Below, piece by piece: positions 53,545-61,564 of a stretch of 64,000 bases of DNA (positions are counted from its first letter, which is position 1; the number at the start of each line of letters is the position of its first letter). Source of the DNA: Brevibacterium siliguriense (GTDB lineage Bacteria > Actinomycetota > Actinomycetes > Actinomycetales > Brevibacteriaceae). A model generated the notes under the pieces. That model was not told where the DNA came from. It worked only from the letters and a program-made list of their open reading frames with translations, and ran no database searches. The stretch lies in contig NZ_LT629766.1 of NCBI RefSeq assembly GCF_900105315.1, forward strand, positions 1 to 64,000, written 5' to 3'. The position numbers were made by a program, and so were the translations under genes.

Positions 53545-55268
53545 TTCAGCTCCTCTTCGTCGACGCGGTTGGCCCATTCAGAGAACGTCTCGGTCTCCCC
53601 ACGTCCGGCGAGGAAGCGACGGACGAGGGTTTCGACGTACTCGGTGAGGTTCTCCGCGGTGACCTTGAGTCCGCGGACGGTGCGACCGAGTCCGGCTTCG
53701 TCGCGGTCTTTCGAGGCCAAGCCTCCGCCGACGTGGACCTGGAATCCGGGAACCTGTTCGCCTTCGTCGGTGGTGACGATCTGCCCCTTCAGCCCGATGT
53801 CGGCGGTCTGGATGCGGGCGCAGGAGTTCGGGCAGCCGTTGAGGTGGAAGCTGATCGGGTGAGGCAGCTCCTCGATGTCGGCGAGGCGGGCTTCGAGCTT
53901 CTCGACGGCGTCGGCGGCGGTCTGCTTGGTCTCGACGATGGCGAGTTTGCAGAATTCGATGCCGGTGCACGCGATCGTCGAGCGACGGAAGAGGTCCTTG
54001 CGGCTCGACAGGCCGAGCGCATCGAGGCCGGCGACGACGTCATCGACATCGGCTTCGTCGATGTCGAGCAGCAGGACCTTCTGGTGCGGGGTGGTGCGCA
54101 GCCGAGTGGATCCGTACTTCTCGGCGAGGTCGACGAGCTGTCCGAGCAGGGTGCCCGAGGCGCGGCCTGCGATGAGGGTGACGCCGATGTAGTAGCGGCC
54201 GTCGGCCTGTTTGTGCACGCCGACGTGGTCGCCGGCGGTGATCGGTTTGGCCGGTGCCGGTCCGTCGGCGAGCTTGAATCCGAGGTATTCGGTTTCGAGG
54301 ACTTCGCGGAACTTCTCCGGACCCCAGTCGGCGAGCAGGAACTTCAGGCGGGCCTTGTTGCGCAGGCGGCGATAGCCGTAGTCACGGAAGATCTGGGTGA
54401 CGCCGAGCCACGTGTCGACGACCTGGTCGGGGGCGACCCACGCGCCGAGGCGTTCGGCGAAGCGGGGGACGACGGACAGGGCGCCGCCGACCCACAGGTC
54501 GTAGCCGACGCCGTGGTCGGGGTGGTCGACGGCGACGAAGGAGCAGTCGTTGATCTCGTGGACGACGTCCTGGCTGGGGTGGCCGGTGATCGCGGTCTTG
54601 TATTTGCGCGGCAGGTTCGCCAGTGACTCATCCCCGATGTAGCGGCGTGAGATCTCTTCGATTGCCGGGGTCGGGTCGATGAGTTCGTCGGCGGCGATGC
54701 CGGCCACGGGTGAGCCGAGGATGACTCGGGGGACGTCGCCGCAGGCTTCGGTCGTCTGCAGGCCGACGGCTTCGAGGCGGCGCCAGATCCCCGGCATGCT
54801 CTCGATCTCGACCCAATGGAGTTGGATGTTCTGCCGGTCGGTGAGGTCGGCGGTGCCCCGGGCGAATTCGTTGGAGATGTCCGCGATGACCCGCAGCTGT
54901 TCGGTGGTGAGCTTGCCGCCGTCGATGCGGATGCGGAGCATGAAGTATTCGTCTTCGAGCTCATGCGGCTCGAGCTTCGCGGTGCGACCGCCGTCGATAC
55001 CCGGTTTGCGCTGGGTGTACAGACCCCACCAGCGGAAGCGGCCGTGCAGGTCGTCGGAGTCGATCGAAGAGAATCCGCGCTTGGCGTAGATGGTCTCAAT
55101 CCGGGCGCGAACGTTGAGGCCGTTGTCTTCGGCCTTATCGTTCTCGTTTTTGTTCAACGGTTCATGGCCGTCGATCTTCCACTGCCCATTGGACTTCTTC
55201 TGGCGGACGGGCCGCTTTGCGGCTCGTTTACCTGCTGTTTCCGTGTTCTCTTCCACCTGAGTGGACAT
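53541..55268 (-). CDS. sirA: Ferredoxin-dependent sulfite reductase (siroheme, 4Fe-4S)
   Basis: 575 residues. After a Lys/Glu-rich leader the protein has the duplicated sulfite/nitrite-reductase fold: EDEYFMLRIRIDGGKLTTEQ, LTDRQNIQLHWVEIESMPGI, ACGDVPRVILGSPVAGI, then the second half with IACTGIEFCKLAIVETK and HLNGCPNSCARIQTADIGLK. These carry the Cys-x5-Cys and Cys-x3-Cys ligands. It reduces sulfite to sulfide with electrons from ferredoxin. Nitrite reductase has the same architecture, but neighbours decide for sulfite. The ATG at 55268 has GGAG six bases upstream; 55280 is an alternative. Confidence 0.92.
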   Translation of the reverse strand: MSTQVEENTETAGKRAAKRPVRQKKSNGQWKIDGHEPLNKNENDKAEDNGLNVRARIETIYAKRGFSSIDSDDLHGRFRWWGLYTQRKPGIDGGRTAKLEPHELEDEYFMLRIRIDGGKLTTEQLRVIADISNEFARGTADLTDRQNIQLHWVEIESMPGIWRRLEAVGLQTTEACGDVPRVILGSPVAGIAADELIDPTPAIEEISRRYIGDESLANLPRKYKTAITGHPSQDVVHEINDCSFVAVDHPDHGVGYDLWVGGALSVVPRFAERLGAWVAPDQVVDTWLGVTQIFRDYGYRRLRNKARLKFLLADWGPEKFREVLETEYLGFKLADGPAPAKPITAGDHVGVHKQADGRYYIGVTLIAGRASGTLLGQLVDLAEKYGSTRLRTTPHQKVLLLDIDEADVDDVVAGLDALGLSSRKDLFRRSTIACTGIEFCKLAIVETKQTAADAVEKLEARLADIEELPHPISFHLNGCPNSCARIQTADIGLKGQIVTTDEGEQVPGFQVHVGGGLASKDRDEAGLGRTVRGLKVTAENLTEYVETLVRRFLAGRGETETFSEWANRVDEEELK

Positions 55269-55353
55269 TGCCGTCTCCAAACGCTGAGGGGAACCAGTGA
55301 TGAATCACGCTACATGAATGCCGAATTGCTCAACAACTCACCGGAGGTGATTG

Positions 55354-55368
55354 TGTCATGGAATGACA
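55354..55368. promoter_or_regulatory. Inverted repeat upstream of sirA, candidate operator
   Basis: TGTCAT-GGA-ATGACA, a perfect 6-bp inverted repeat with a 3-bp spacer, 86 bp before the sirA start and 30 bp after the chelatase stop. It is placed to control the sirA-to-fpr genes separately from the chelatase gene. The regulator is not in the window. Confidence 0.45.
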
Positions 55369-55397
55369 TATGGCGTCACGGTCTGCCGTGGGTGTGG

Positions 55398-56297
55398 TCA
55401 GGCGCTGAGCATTTCCGGCGCGACCTGATGGGTTCGGGCGTGTGCGTGGCCGTGGGCGCGAATGCCTTCGCGGACTCGATCGCGGACGATGTCGACGAGC
55501 TGGGGCGGAACGGCGGAAGCACTTCCGCCACCGGTGAGCAGCGGCGGAGCGAGGACGCCTGCGGGTCCGCCGCCTGCATCACCACTCTTCGCGTTGCCGA
55601 TGCTCGCACTGCCACCACTCACGCTGCCGATGCTTGCAGTGCCACCGTCGACGAGCTTGCGGGCAAGGTCGTCGAAGAATCCCGGGGCCAGCAGGTAGTT
55701 CGCGAGCACGGGGCGGGCTCCGCGGCTCCGCGCCTCCTCGACACGGTCCCTCAACGGCACTCCGGCACCGGCGAGGAATCCGACCTCGACGGGACGCTCG
55801 AGCTTCGCCGCCAGCAGCCTGCCCATCTCACAGCAGGCCTCGTTCGCCCGTTCGTCGCTCGAGCCGGCAGCGGCAAGGATGACGCCATCGTTGTCACTCA
55901 GCGCCGGAAGCCGATCGGCGAGGATCTCCGCAAGCCTCGGATCCGGTCCCAGCGTGGGCGCCCGTCGGACACGTCGCGGCCCGAAGCCCGGTTCACCGTC
56001 CCCGTTCGGGGGCATCCGCTCGGCACGGTCAGCCGCCTCGGCGAGGTCGACATGGACGTGATATCCCGGCGAGAGCAGAAGCGGCACGAGGATCACCGGA
56101 CGGTCGGCGGGCAGTCGGGCGATCACCTCATCGACATCGGGCTTCTGGACGTCCACATGCCCGAGCATGACCTCGTCGGCAATCCCACGAATGCGCAGGT
56201 CTGTGGCGACCTCGGCCGCGAGCACCTCGATGAGGACCTGCCCGGTGGGCGATGAGGTTCCGTGGGAGATCAGCCCCACCGACGGCAGCGCAGTCAC
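55398..56297 (-). CDS. CbiX/SirB-type sirohydrochlorin chelatase
   Basis: 299 residues with two CbiX half-domains: LPSVGLISHGTSSPTGQVLI (metal-binding His), VDEVIARLPADRPVILVPLL, LSPGYHVHVDLAEAA (second His), then VILAAAGSSDERANEACCEM and VLANYLLAPGFFDDLARKLV. It inserts Fe into sirohydrochlorin to finish siroheme. The C-terminal half holds a Gly/Ser-rich insertion caused by a 30-bp tandem repeat. I chose the GTG at 56297 because GGAG lies eight bases upstream and the conserved strand follows; an ATG at 56393 would add 32 Gly/Arg-rich residues. No precorrin-2 dehydrogenase gene is nearby, so that step must be encoded elsewhere. Confidence 0.85.
   Translation of the reverse strand: MTALPSVGLISHGTSSPTGQVLIEVLAAEVATDLRIRGIADEVMLGHVDVQKPDVDEVIARLPADRPVILVPLLLSPGYHVHVDLAEAADRAERMPPNGDGEPGFGPRRVRRAPTLGPDPRLAEILADRLPALSDNDGVILAAAGSSDERANEACCEMGRLLAAKLERPVEVGFLAGAGVPLRDRVEEARSRGARPVLANYLLAPGFFDDLARKLVDGGTASIGSVSGGSASIGNAKSGDAGGGPAGVLAPPLLTGGGSASAVPPQLVDIVRDRVREGIRAHGHAHARTHQVAPEMLSA
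55591..55650. repeat. Two tandem 30-bp units inside the chelatase gene
   Basis: Units 55591-55620 and 55621-55650 agree at most positions (common core TGCCGATGCT and TGCCACC). On the coding strand they give the repeat GGSASIG / GGTASIG, a flexible linker in the second chelatase domain. The frame is kept because the unit is a multiple of three. Confidence 0.75.
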
Positions 56298-56699
56298 CGT
56301 GCACGCTCCGCCACGATTCTCTGCACCGTGTGCGCGGCCACCCGCATCCGGCTCGCCGCGGGTGGCGGAGCCACCGAGGAAACCGAACAGCACGATTGCT
56401 CAACGACTGCGCGACTGCGGAGAGGTGGGATCGTCACGATTGAATGCATTCGCACAGCGTAACCCATCGGCCTCAACGCTGCACACATGCTGTTCATCAG
56501 CGACATTTCGCCACTTCGCGTCATCTTTCGACATACGGCGACCGAGTTCGTAGAATTGCCAGCAGTTTTCCATTCTGCTCAACAGTTTCGCTAGTGTGTG
56601 TTGTCAACGCGTCATTGCGCTCCTGGCACCGTCCGCAGTTTCGGCGTCTTGTCCACCTTCCGCGCCTCCTCCTTCGCTTCATTTACGAAAGGCAAGCAC
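56298..56699. promoter_or_regulatory. Divergent region between the chelatase and TauE/SafE genes
   Basis: About 400 bp. The first 96 bp could be coding if the chelatase starts at 56393. The rest should hold the promoters of both directions; AT-richer sequence lies at 56510-56620. I see no -35/-10 pair or repeat strong enough to report apart from CCACCCGC / GCGGGTGG (56338-56365), which lies in the possible coding extension. Confidence 0.3.
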
Positions 56700-57620
56700 A
56701 TGCGTCAGCTCATCGTCCTCGGGATCGTCGGTCTCATCGCTCAGCTCATCGACGGGTCCTTGGGCATGGCCTATGGGGTCACCTCAACCACGCTGCTGCT
56801 GGCGGCGGGTACGGCACCTGCGGCCGCCTCGGCGGCGGTGCACTTCTCCGAATTGGGGACGACGTTGATGTCGGGGATCTCGCACCACAAGTTCGGCAAT
56901 GTCGACTGGCGGACCGTCGCGATTCTCGCCGGTCCCGGGTTCGTCGGGGCGATCGCAGGGTCGACGCTCCTCGCCAGCCTGGACGGGGAGGCTGCGACCC
57001 CGTGGATCTCAGGAATCCTGCTGGCTCTCGGCGTCTATGTCGTCTGGCGATTCCTCGCACTCGGCGGTGCGCGTCCGACGTTCAAGTCGCGGCCGAGCGC
57101 GACGATGCTCGTCCCGATCGGGCTCGTCGGCGGGACGCTCGACGCGGTCGGCGGGGGCGGCTGGGGACCGGTCGGCACGACAACGCTGCTCTCATCAGGA
57201 CGTTTGGAACCGCGGAAGGTCGTCGGGTCGATCGATACGAGCGAGTTCGTCGTGGCCGTCGGCGGTTCGCTCGGGTTCCTCATCGCGCTCGGGTCACAGG
57301 GCATCGAGTGGACAATCGTGGCGGCGCTGCTCGTCGGCGGTGTCATCGCAGCACCCTTTGCCGCGTGGCTGGTGAAGCTGCTGCCGGCCAAGGTGCTGGC
57401 GGTCGCCGCGGGCGGAATCATCATCCTCACGAACGTCCGCACCATCCTGCTCGCCTTCGGGCTCTCGGATTCCTCGGTGTGGCTGTCGGTCGCCGGCCTG
57501 GCTCTCGTCTGGTTCGGCCTGCTCGCTCACGTCGTGCGCGTCGAGCGGGCGACCGCGAAGACCCGGAAGGCCGAGGAAGCCGCGGCGGAAGCCGGGTCCG
57601 AGGCGACCGTCGGTCGCTGA
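56700..57620 (+). CDS. TauE/SafE-family membrane protein, probable sulfite or organosulfonate exporter
   Basis: 306 residues with about eight predicted spans. Typical strings: LGIVGLIAQLIDGSLGMAYG and VTSTTLLLAAG at the N-terminus, AAVHFSELGTTLMSGISHHK, and in the second half PIGLVGGTLDAVGGGGWGPV, the internal repeat of the first. The ATG at 56700 has AAAGG upstream; earlier starts lack the conserved span. Position, divergent from sulfite reductase, suggests that it relieves sulfite excess or moves a sulfur compound. The family also contains sulfoacetate and other anion carriers. Confidence 0.85.
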   Translation: MRQLIVLGIVGLIAQLIDGSLGMAYGVTSTTLLLAAGTAPAAASAAVHFSELGTTLMSGISHHKFGNVDWRTVAILAGPGFVGAIAGSTLLASLDGEAATPWISGILLALGVYVVWRFLALGGARPTFKSRPSATMLVPIGLVGGTLDAVGGGGWGPVGTTTLLSSGRLEPRKVVGSIDTSEFVVAVGGSLGFLIALGSQGIEWTIVAALLVGGVIAAPFAAWLVKLLPAKVLAVAAGGIIILTNVRTILLAFGLSDSSVWLSVAGLALVWFGLLAHVVRVERATAKTRKAEEAAAEAGSEATVGR

Positions 57621-57673
57621 GCCCCGGCGGGCGCGGTTCGCGGCCCCTTGGCACCGTCTACCTCCCTCAATCC

Positions 57674-57727
57674 ACGCAAAACTGGGAAAAGCACGTCTCC
57701 AGAGACGTGCTTTTCCCAGTTTTGCGT
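57674..57727. terminator. 25-bp perfect hairpin, bidirectional terminator
   Basis: 57674-57698 pairs with 57703-57727 without a mismatch around a CCAG loop. The outer arms read AAAACTGGGAAAA / TTTTCCCAGTTTT, so both strands end in T-rich sequence. It sits between convergent stops at 57620 and 57752. Confidence 0.92.
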
Positions 57728-57751
57728 TGATCGGCGGAGTTCGGCGTCAGG

Positions 57752-59023
57752 TCAGCGCTGGCTGTAGAGCTTCCGGGCCGTGATTACGCCGATGAGCGAG
57801 AGCAGCGACAGTCCGGCGTAGTAGAAGCCGGGCACGGTCAGCAGACCCGTCGCGCCGAGCAGGGCGGTGAGGATAAGCGGGGCGAAGCCACCGAAGATCG
57901 CGACACCGAAGCTGTAGGCGATAGTCATGCCGGAGCTGCGCACCTTGACGGGGAACAGATCGGACAGCAGCGCCGGCATCGGTCCGAAGTAGAAGACCAT
58001 GAACAGGCCGACGATCGCCTCGCACAAGGTGAGGACGCCGATCGAGGGGTTCGCGGTCAGGAGGATGAACATCGGCCACGCAACGATGATGCCGACGATG
58101 GTCGTCGGGATCATCACGGTCGTCGGGCCCACTCGGTCGGCCAAACGGCCGGCGAACGGGGCTCCGATGAGGGTGATGACGCCGGCGACGACGGCGCCGG
58201 GGAATGCTGCCCAAGCGTCGAGGCCGAGGTTGGTGACGGCGAACTGCGGCAGGAAAGTGATGAGGTAGACCGAGATCGTGGCCATCGCGATGATGAGGAA
58301 CGCTGAGAACAGACGACCGAAGTTCTCGCCGAGGAGGACGCGGAGCGGATTGTCGGTCTTCTCGGCGGCCTTGAACTCAGGAGTGTCATCCATCTTCGAG
58401 CGGATGTACCAGCCGACAGGACCGATGAATAGGCCGAGTGCGAAGGCCACGCGCCAGCCCCACGAGTGCAGTGCCTCTTCACTCAGTGTCGAGCTGAAGA
58501 TCCACGAGACTCCGGCGGCGAGGAACATCGAGATGCCCTGGGTCGCAGTTTGGAAGGAGGCGTAGTAGGCCTTGCCGCGCTTGGCGTTCTCGGTGAGGAA
58601 GGCGGTGGCGGATCCGAATTCGCCGCCGGCGGAGATGCCCTGGATGATGCGGGCGATGATAAGACCGATCGCTCCCCAGATGCCGATGGTCGCTTCGCCG
58701 GGCAGGACGACGATGATGAACACACCGAGCGTCATCAGACCGATCGTCAGCGACAGGGCCGACTTGCGTCCGTGCTTGTCCGAGTAGCGGCCGATGAGAA
58801 TTGCGCCGAGCGGACGGACGACGAAGGTGATGGCGAAGGTCGCCCAGGTCATCAGCTGCGCGGACAGGCCGTCGCCCGGGTAGAAGACCGCGGTGATCGA
58901 GGTGGCCATGAACCCGAAGAGGATGATGTCATACCATTCGAGGGCGTTGCCCAGTCCGGCCGCAACTACGGCCTTGCGGGCCCGCGACTTGTCTTCGCGG
59001 GAAACCTCGATCGTCTCACTCAT
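57752..59023 (-). CDS. MFS transporter of the MHS (metabolite:proton symporter) family
   Basis: 423 residues, 12 predicted spans. MHS signatures: AGLGNALEWYDIILFGFMAT in span 1, VVRPLGAILIGRYSDKHGRK between spans 2 and 3, IIARIIQGISAGGEFGSATA, ENAKRGKAYYASFQTATQGI, and LSDLFPVKVRSSGMTIAYSF. These carriers import organic acids or amino-acid-like compounds (for example proline/betaine, shikimate, citrate). The ATG at 59023 has GAGG seven bases upstream. The substrate may be linked to the neighbouring amidohydrolases, but this is only positional. Confidence 0.87.
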   Translation of the reverse strand: MSETIEVSREDKSRARKAVVAAGLGNALEWYDIILFGFMATSITAVFYPGDGLSAQLMTWATFAITFVVRPLGAILIGRYSDKHGRKSALSLTIGLMTLGVFIIVVLPGEATIGIWGAIGLIIARIIQGISAGGEFGSATAFLTENAKRGKAYYASFQTATQGISMFLAAGVSWIFSSTLSEEALHSWGWRVAFALGLFIGPVGWYIRSKMDDTPEFKAAEKTDNPLRVLLGENFGRLFSAFLIIAMATISVYLITFLPQFAVTNLGLDAWAAFPGAVVAGVITLIGAPFAGRLADRVGPTTVMIPTTIVGIIVAWPMFILLTANPSIGVLTLCEAIVGLFMVFYFGPMPALLSDLFPVKVRSSGMTIAYSFGVAIFGGFAPLILTALLGATGLLTVPGFYYAGLSLLSLIGVITARKLYSQR

Positions 59024-59373
59024 TGCATGCCTCAATTGCTTGCTCGAGGACGCATGCGCCTTTGCTCGCCGTCCGGGGTTGTTGCGGCCCGCGGGCACGC
59101 TCATCTGTCAGCATCCGAGTCTAATACTGCACGCGACTGCGTCAGGACCACGTCTCAACAATTGGTTGGCAACAGCGAATCCTCGGTCTCTGCCGCACGT
59201 CTGCGGGGGCCGCCATCACAGATCGCGGACTGCGGGATCCATACCGCAGAAGCATGAGAGAGTCACCAAAGAGGTATTTGAAGTTCTGCTCAGCGGTTCT
59301 CTGGGGTGGTGGGACACACACGACTTGTGCATCCGTTACACACGGCGGTCCCTGCGAGCAAAGGACAGCACCT
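59024..59373. other. Region upstream of the MHS transporter gene
   Basis: 350 bp with no gene that I can support. It should carry the transporter promoter on the minus strand. On the plus side it leads into the amidohydrolase remnant. No clear promoter pair or repeat was found. Confidence 0.3.
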
Positions 59374-59635
59374 ATGAAGGTCGACAGCATCTGGCACGGC
59401 AACTTCTCGACGGGGGATCTCGAGCGTCCTCAAGCTCGGTCTCTCGGTCTGCTGCAAGAGAATGCTGGCACCGAGATCCGATTGACCGCTGCGGAAACGT
59501 CGCGGAGGAGAATATCGCGAATCTCCGCTTGGCATCCGAACCGACGATTTCATACGGGCTGACGAGCCTCGCTGAACCGGGAATCGTCATCGGCGGCGAC
59601 CGACTGAGGCTGGGGCCGGTGAAGATCGTCCGGCA
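59374..59635 (+). pseudogene. Remnant of a YtcJ-type amidohydrolase
   Basis: Starts with a good N-terminus, MKVDSIWHGNFSTGDLERPQ then ARSLGLL, preceded by AAGGA, matching the start of YtcJ-like proteins such as the one at 59873. It soon leaves the family. After a frame change the string SYGLTSLAEPGIVIGGDRLR and LGPVKI appears. The intact neighbour has the same two pieces, GITSITEPGIG and LRIGPTKVL, about 65 residues apart. Thus an internal deletion joined them. No catalytic part remains. Confidence 0.65.
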
Positions 59636-59801
59636 GGTGCGTTTGGACGGAGTCCGTCATGATCTTCAGCAGCCGGAACTCGCCGACAGAACCATCGCTG
59701 AGATCGGTGCAGTGTGGGGAAATCACGATTCGGCCTGGCTGTTGCGCGCGTTCAAAGCGGAGCATGAGGTGACACCGACCGACTTGCGGCGCGAGCGCTG
59801 A
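59636..59801 (+). pseudogene. C-terminal remnant of an AraC-family regulator
   Basis: Fused in frame behind the amidohydrolase remnant. RQVRLDGVRHDLQQPELADR, TIAEIGAVWGNHDSAWLLRA and FKAEHEVTPTDLRRER match the second helix-turn-helix of AraC/XylS proteins, where the usual form is IAxIAxxWGFxDxSxFxRxFKxxxGxTPxxYRR. Only the last 55 or so residues are left and the sensor domain is gone. It probably once controlled the local amidohydrolase/transporter genes. Confidence 0.65.
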
Positions 59802-59872
59802 CACGGCCACCACGACCGCCCCGGGGAGGAGTCGCGCAGGGTGACGTCACTCCCGGGCGGACGGGCGCGGCA

Positions 59873-61513
59873 TCAGACTTCTCCGTAGACCACATTTCCG
59901 CCGACGACCGTCGCACGAATCTGCGTATTCGCGATCTCGGTGGTGGGAACCTCATAGAGATCCTGTGACAGCACCGCGAAGTCCGCGAGCTGGCCCGGAA
60001 TCAGTTTTCCCTTGATCTTCTCCTCGTGAACAGCATGAGCGCTATTGACTGTATAAGCCCGGATTGCCTCCGAAACTGACAGGCACTCGGATTCGGTGAG
60101 CACTGCGCCGCTTTCGGTAGTGCGGTCGACGAGAGCCGCAATGTTCTCGATCGGGTCGGCATCGACCACCGGTGCGTCCGTCGATGCCGGAATCGGCATC
60201 CCCGCGTCAAGGAATCCCCGCACACGGTAGACCAAAGGGCTCCGCCCGGCTCCGACAGCCGCACAGACTCCGTCGCCCAGATCGCGGATGAAACGTCCCT
60301 GGGGAACCGGGATGAGACCGAGGTCTGACATCCGGGCGATCTGCCGATTGCTGCTCATTGCGGCGTGCTCAACTCGATGCCGGGCATCAGGTCTCGGTTT
60401 CAGACGCTGAGCCTCGGCGACGATATCCATGACCACATCGAGCGCCGCATCACCGATTGCGTGCATCGCCAGCTGCCAGCCAGCCAGGTGTGCTCCGATC
60501 AGCTTCTCTCTGAGCGTCTGTTGGGGGAACTGCAGAAAACCGGCGGCCCCCTCGGGCGAGGTGTATTCGTCCTTCATGAATGCGCTGCGGCCGAGCAGAG
60601 AACCGTCCGTAAGCACTTTGGTCGGGCCGATCCTGAGGAACTCGTCTCCCATCCCAGAGCGCAGTCCCAGGTCGAGAGTCTGGAGGCGATATCCGTCCAC
60701 AACGGCCGCATCGAGCGGATGAAGTGTGGTGATATAGGGCATCACGGTTGCCCTGACGCCCAAGTCTCCCCGGTCTCGCGCGAGCTGGAAGCCGGCGAGA
60801 TCGAAGCGTGACATACCGATATGCTCCGGAGCACCGATGCCCGGCTCGGTGATCGACGTGATTCCCCGTCGCAGCAGTTCATCCGAGCCTCGTGCAACCA
60901 GTCGCGCCACCTCCTCGGCGGACTTCTCAGGGATATGATCGTGGATCAGTGACCGCGCGGTTTCCTGCAGCACACCGACCGCTCGGCCCTCGGAATCGAC
61001 CGGAACGGCTCCGCCCTCGGGAACCTCGACGATCCGCCGCTGCACGAATCCGGCGCGTTCAAAAGCTGCGGTATTCGCTGTGGCCATGTGTCGGGAAACG
61101 TGGATCAGGTACACCGGGTGCCCCATCGATACGGCGTCGAGCTGCTCTGCAGTCGGATGTTCACCGCCCAGGTAATGCTGATCATATCCGGCACCGATCA
61201 CCCAGTCCCCCGCCGGCGCGTGCTCTGCAGCCTCGCGGACTGCTGACAGGAGGGAATCGAGGCTCCGCACCTGCTTCGGCCCCAAATCCAATTGCATGGA
61301 GCTCTCGCCCACATGGCTCAGGTGACAATGAGCATCATTGAACCCCGGAACCACCGCAGCACCGTGCAGATCGATGACACGGACGAAATGGCTTGCGTCG
61401 AGCTCATCGTCGACGCTGATCACCTGTCCCCGATGAACTCCGAGATTCCGAACCAACGGCCGCGAAGGTTCTTGGGTGTGGAAACGACCATTGACATACA
61501 TGACATCGAACAT
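59873..61513 (-). CDS. YtcJ-type amidohydrolase
   Basis: 546 residues. Metal-binding motif VVPGFNDAHCHLSHVGESS, YDQHYLGGEHPT, RRGITSITEPGIGAPEH, LRIGPTKVLTDGSLLGRS (metal-bridging region), AMHAIGDAALDVVMDIVAEA, RHRVEHAAMSSNRQIARM, and PASTDAPVVDADP near the end. This amidohydrolase group has broad or unknown substrates; some act on N-acyl or formamide compounds. It lies 51 bp behind the BrnQ gene in the same direction, which itself follows a second amidohydrolase gene. A role in releasing amino acids for or from BrnQ uptake is an inference from the order. Confidence 0.83.
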   Translation of the reverse strand: MFDVMYVNGRFHTQEPSRPLVRNLGVHRGQVISVDDELDASHFVRVIDLHGAAVVPGFNDAHCHLSHVGESSMQLDLGPKQVRSLDSLLSAVREAAEHAPAGDWVIGAGYDQHYLGGEHPTAEQLDAVSMGHPVYLIHVSRHMATANTAAFERAGFVQRRIVEVPEGGAVPVDSEGRAVGVLQETARSLIHDHIPEKSAEEVARLVARGSDELLRRGITSITEPGIGAPEHIGMSRFDLAGFQLARDRGDLGVRATVMPYITTLHPLDAAVVDGYRLQTLDLGLRSGMGDEFLRIGPTKVLTDGSLLGRSAFMKDEYTSPEGAAGFLQFPQQTLREKLIGAHLAGWQLAMHAIGDAALDVVMDIVAEAQRLKPRPDARHRVEHAAMSSNRQIARMSDLGLIPVPQGRFIRDLGDGVCAAVGAGRSPLVYRVRGFLDAGMPIPASTDAPVVDADPIENIAALVDRTTESGAVLTESECLSVSEAIRAYTVNSAHAVHEEKIKGKLIPGQLADFAVLSQDLYEVPTTEIANTQIRATVVGGNVVYGEV

Positions 61514-61564
61514 CTGTTCACCTTGTCCTCAGCTCTGTTTTCGGATATCTCTGCTGGAGCCGAA

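Noticed and set aside
58893-59801. One long plus-strand gene of 302 codons
   Set aside because: Its first part overlaps the MHS gene in antisense and has no family features. Only the last third carries the remnant motifs, so I call the remnants instead.
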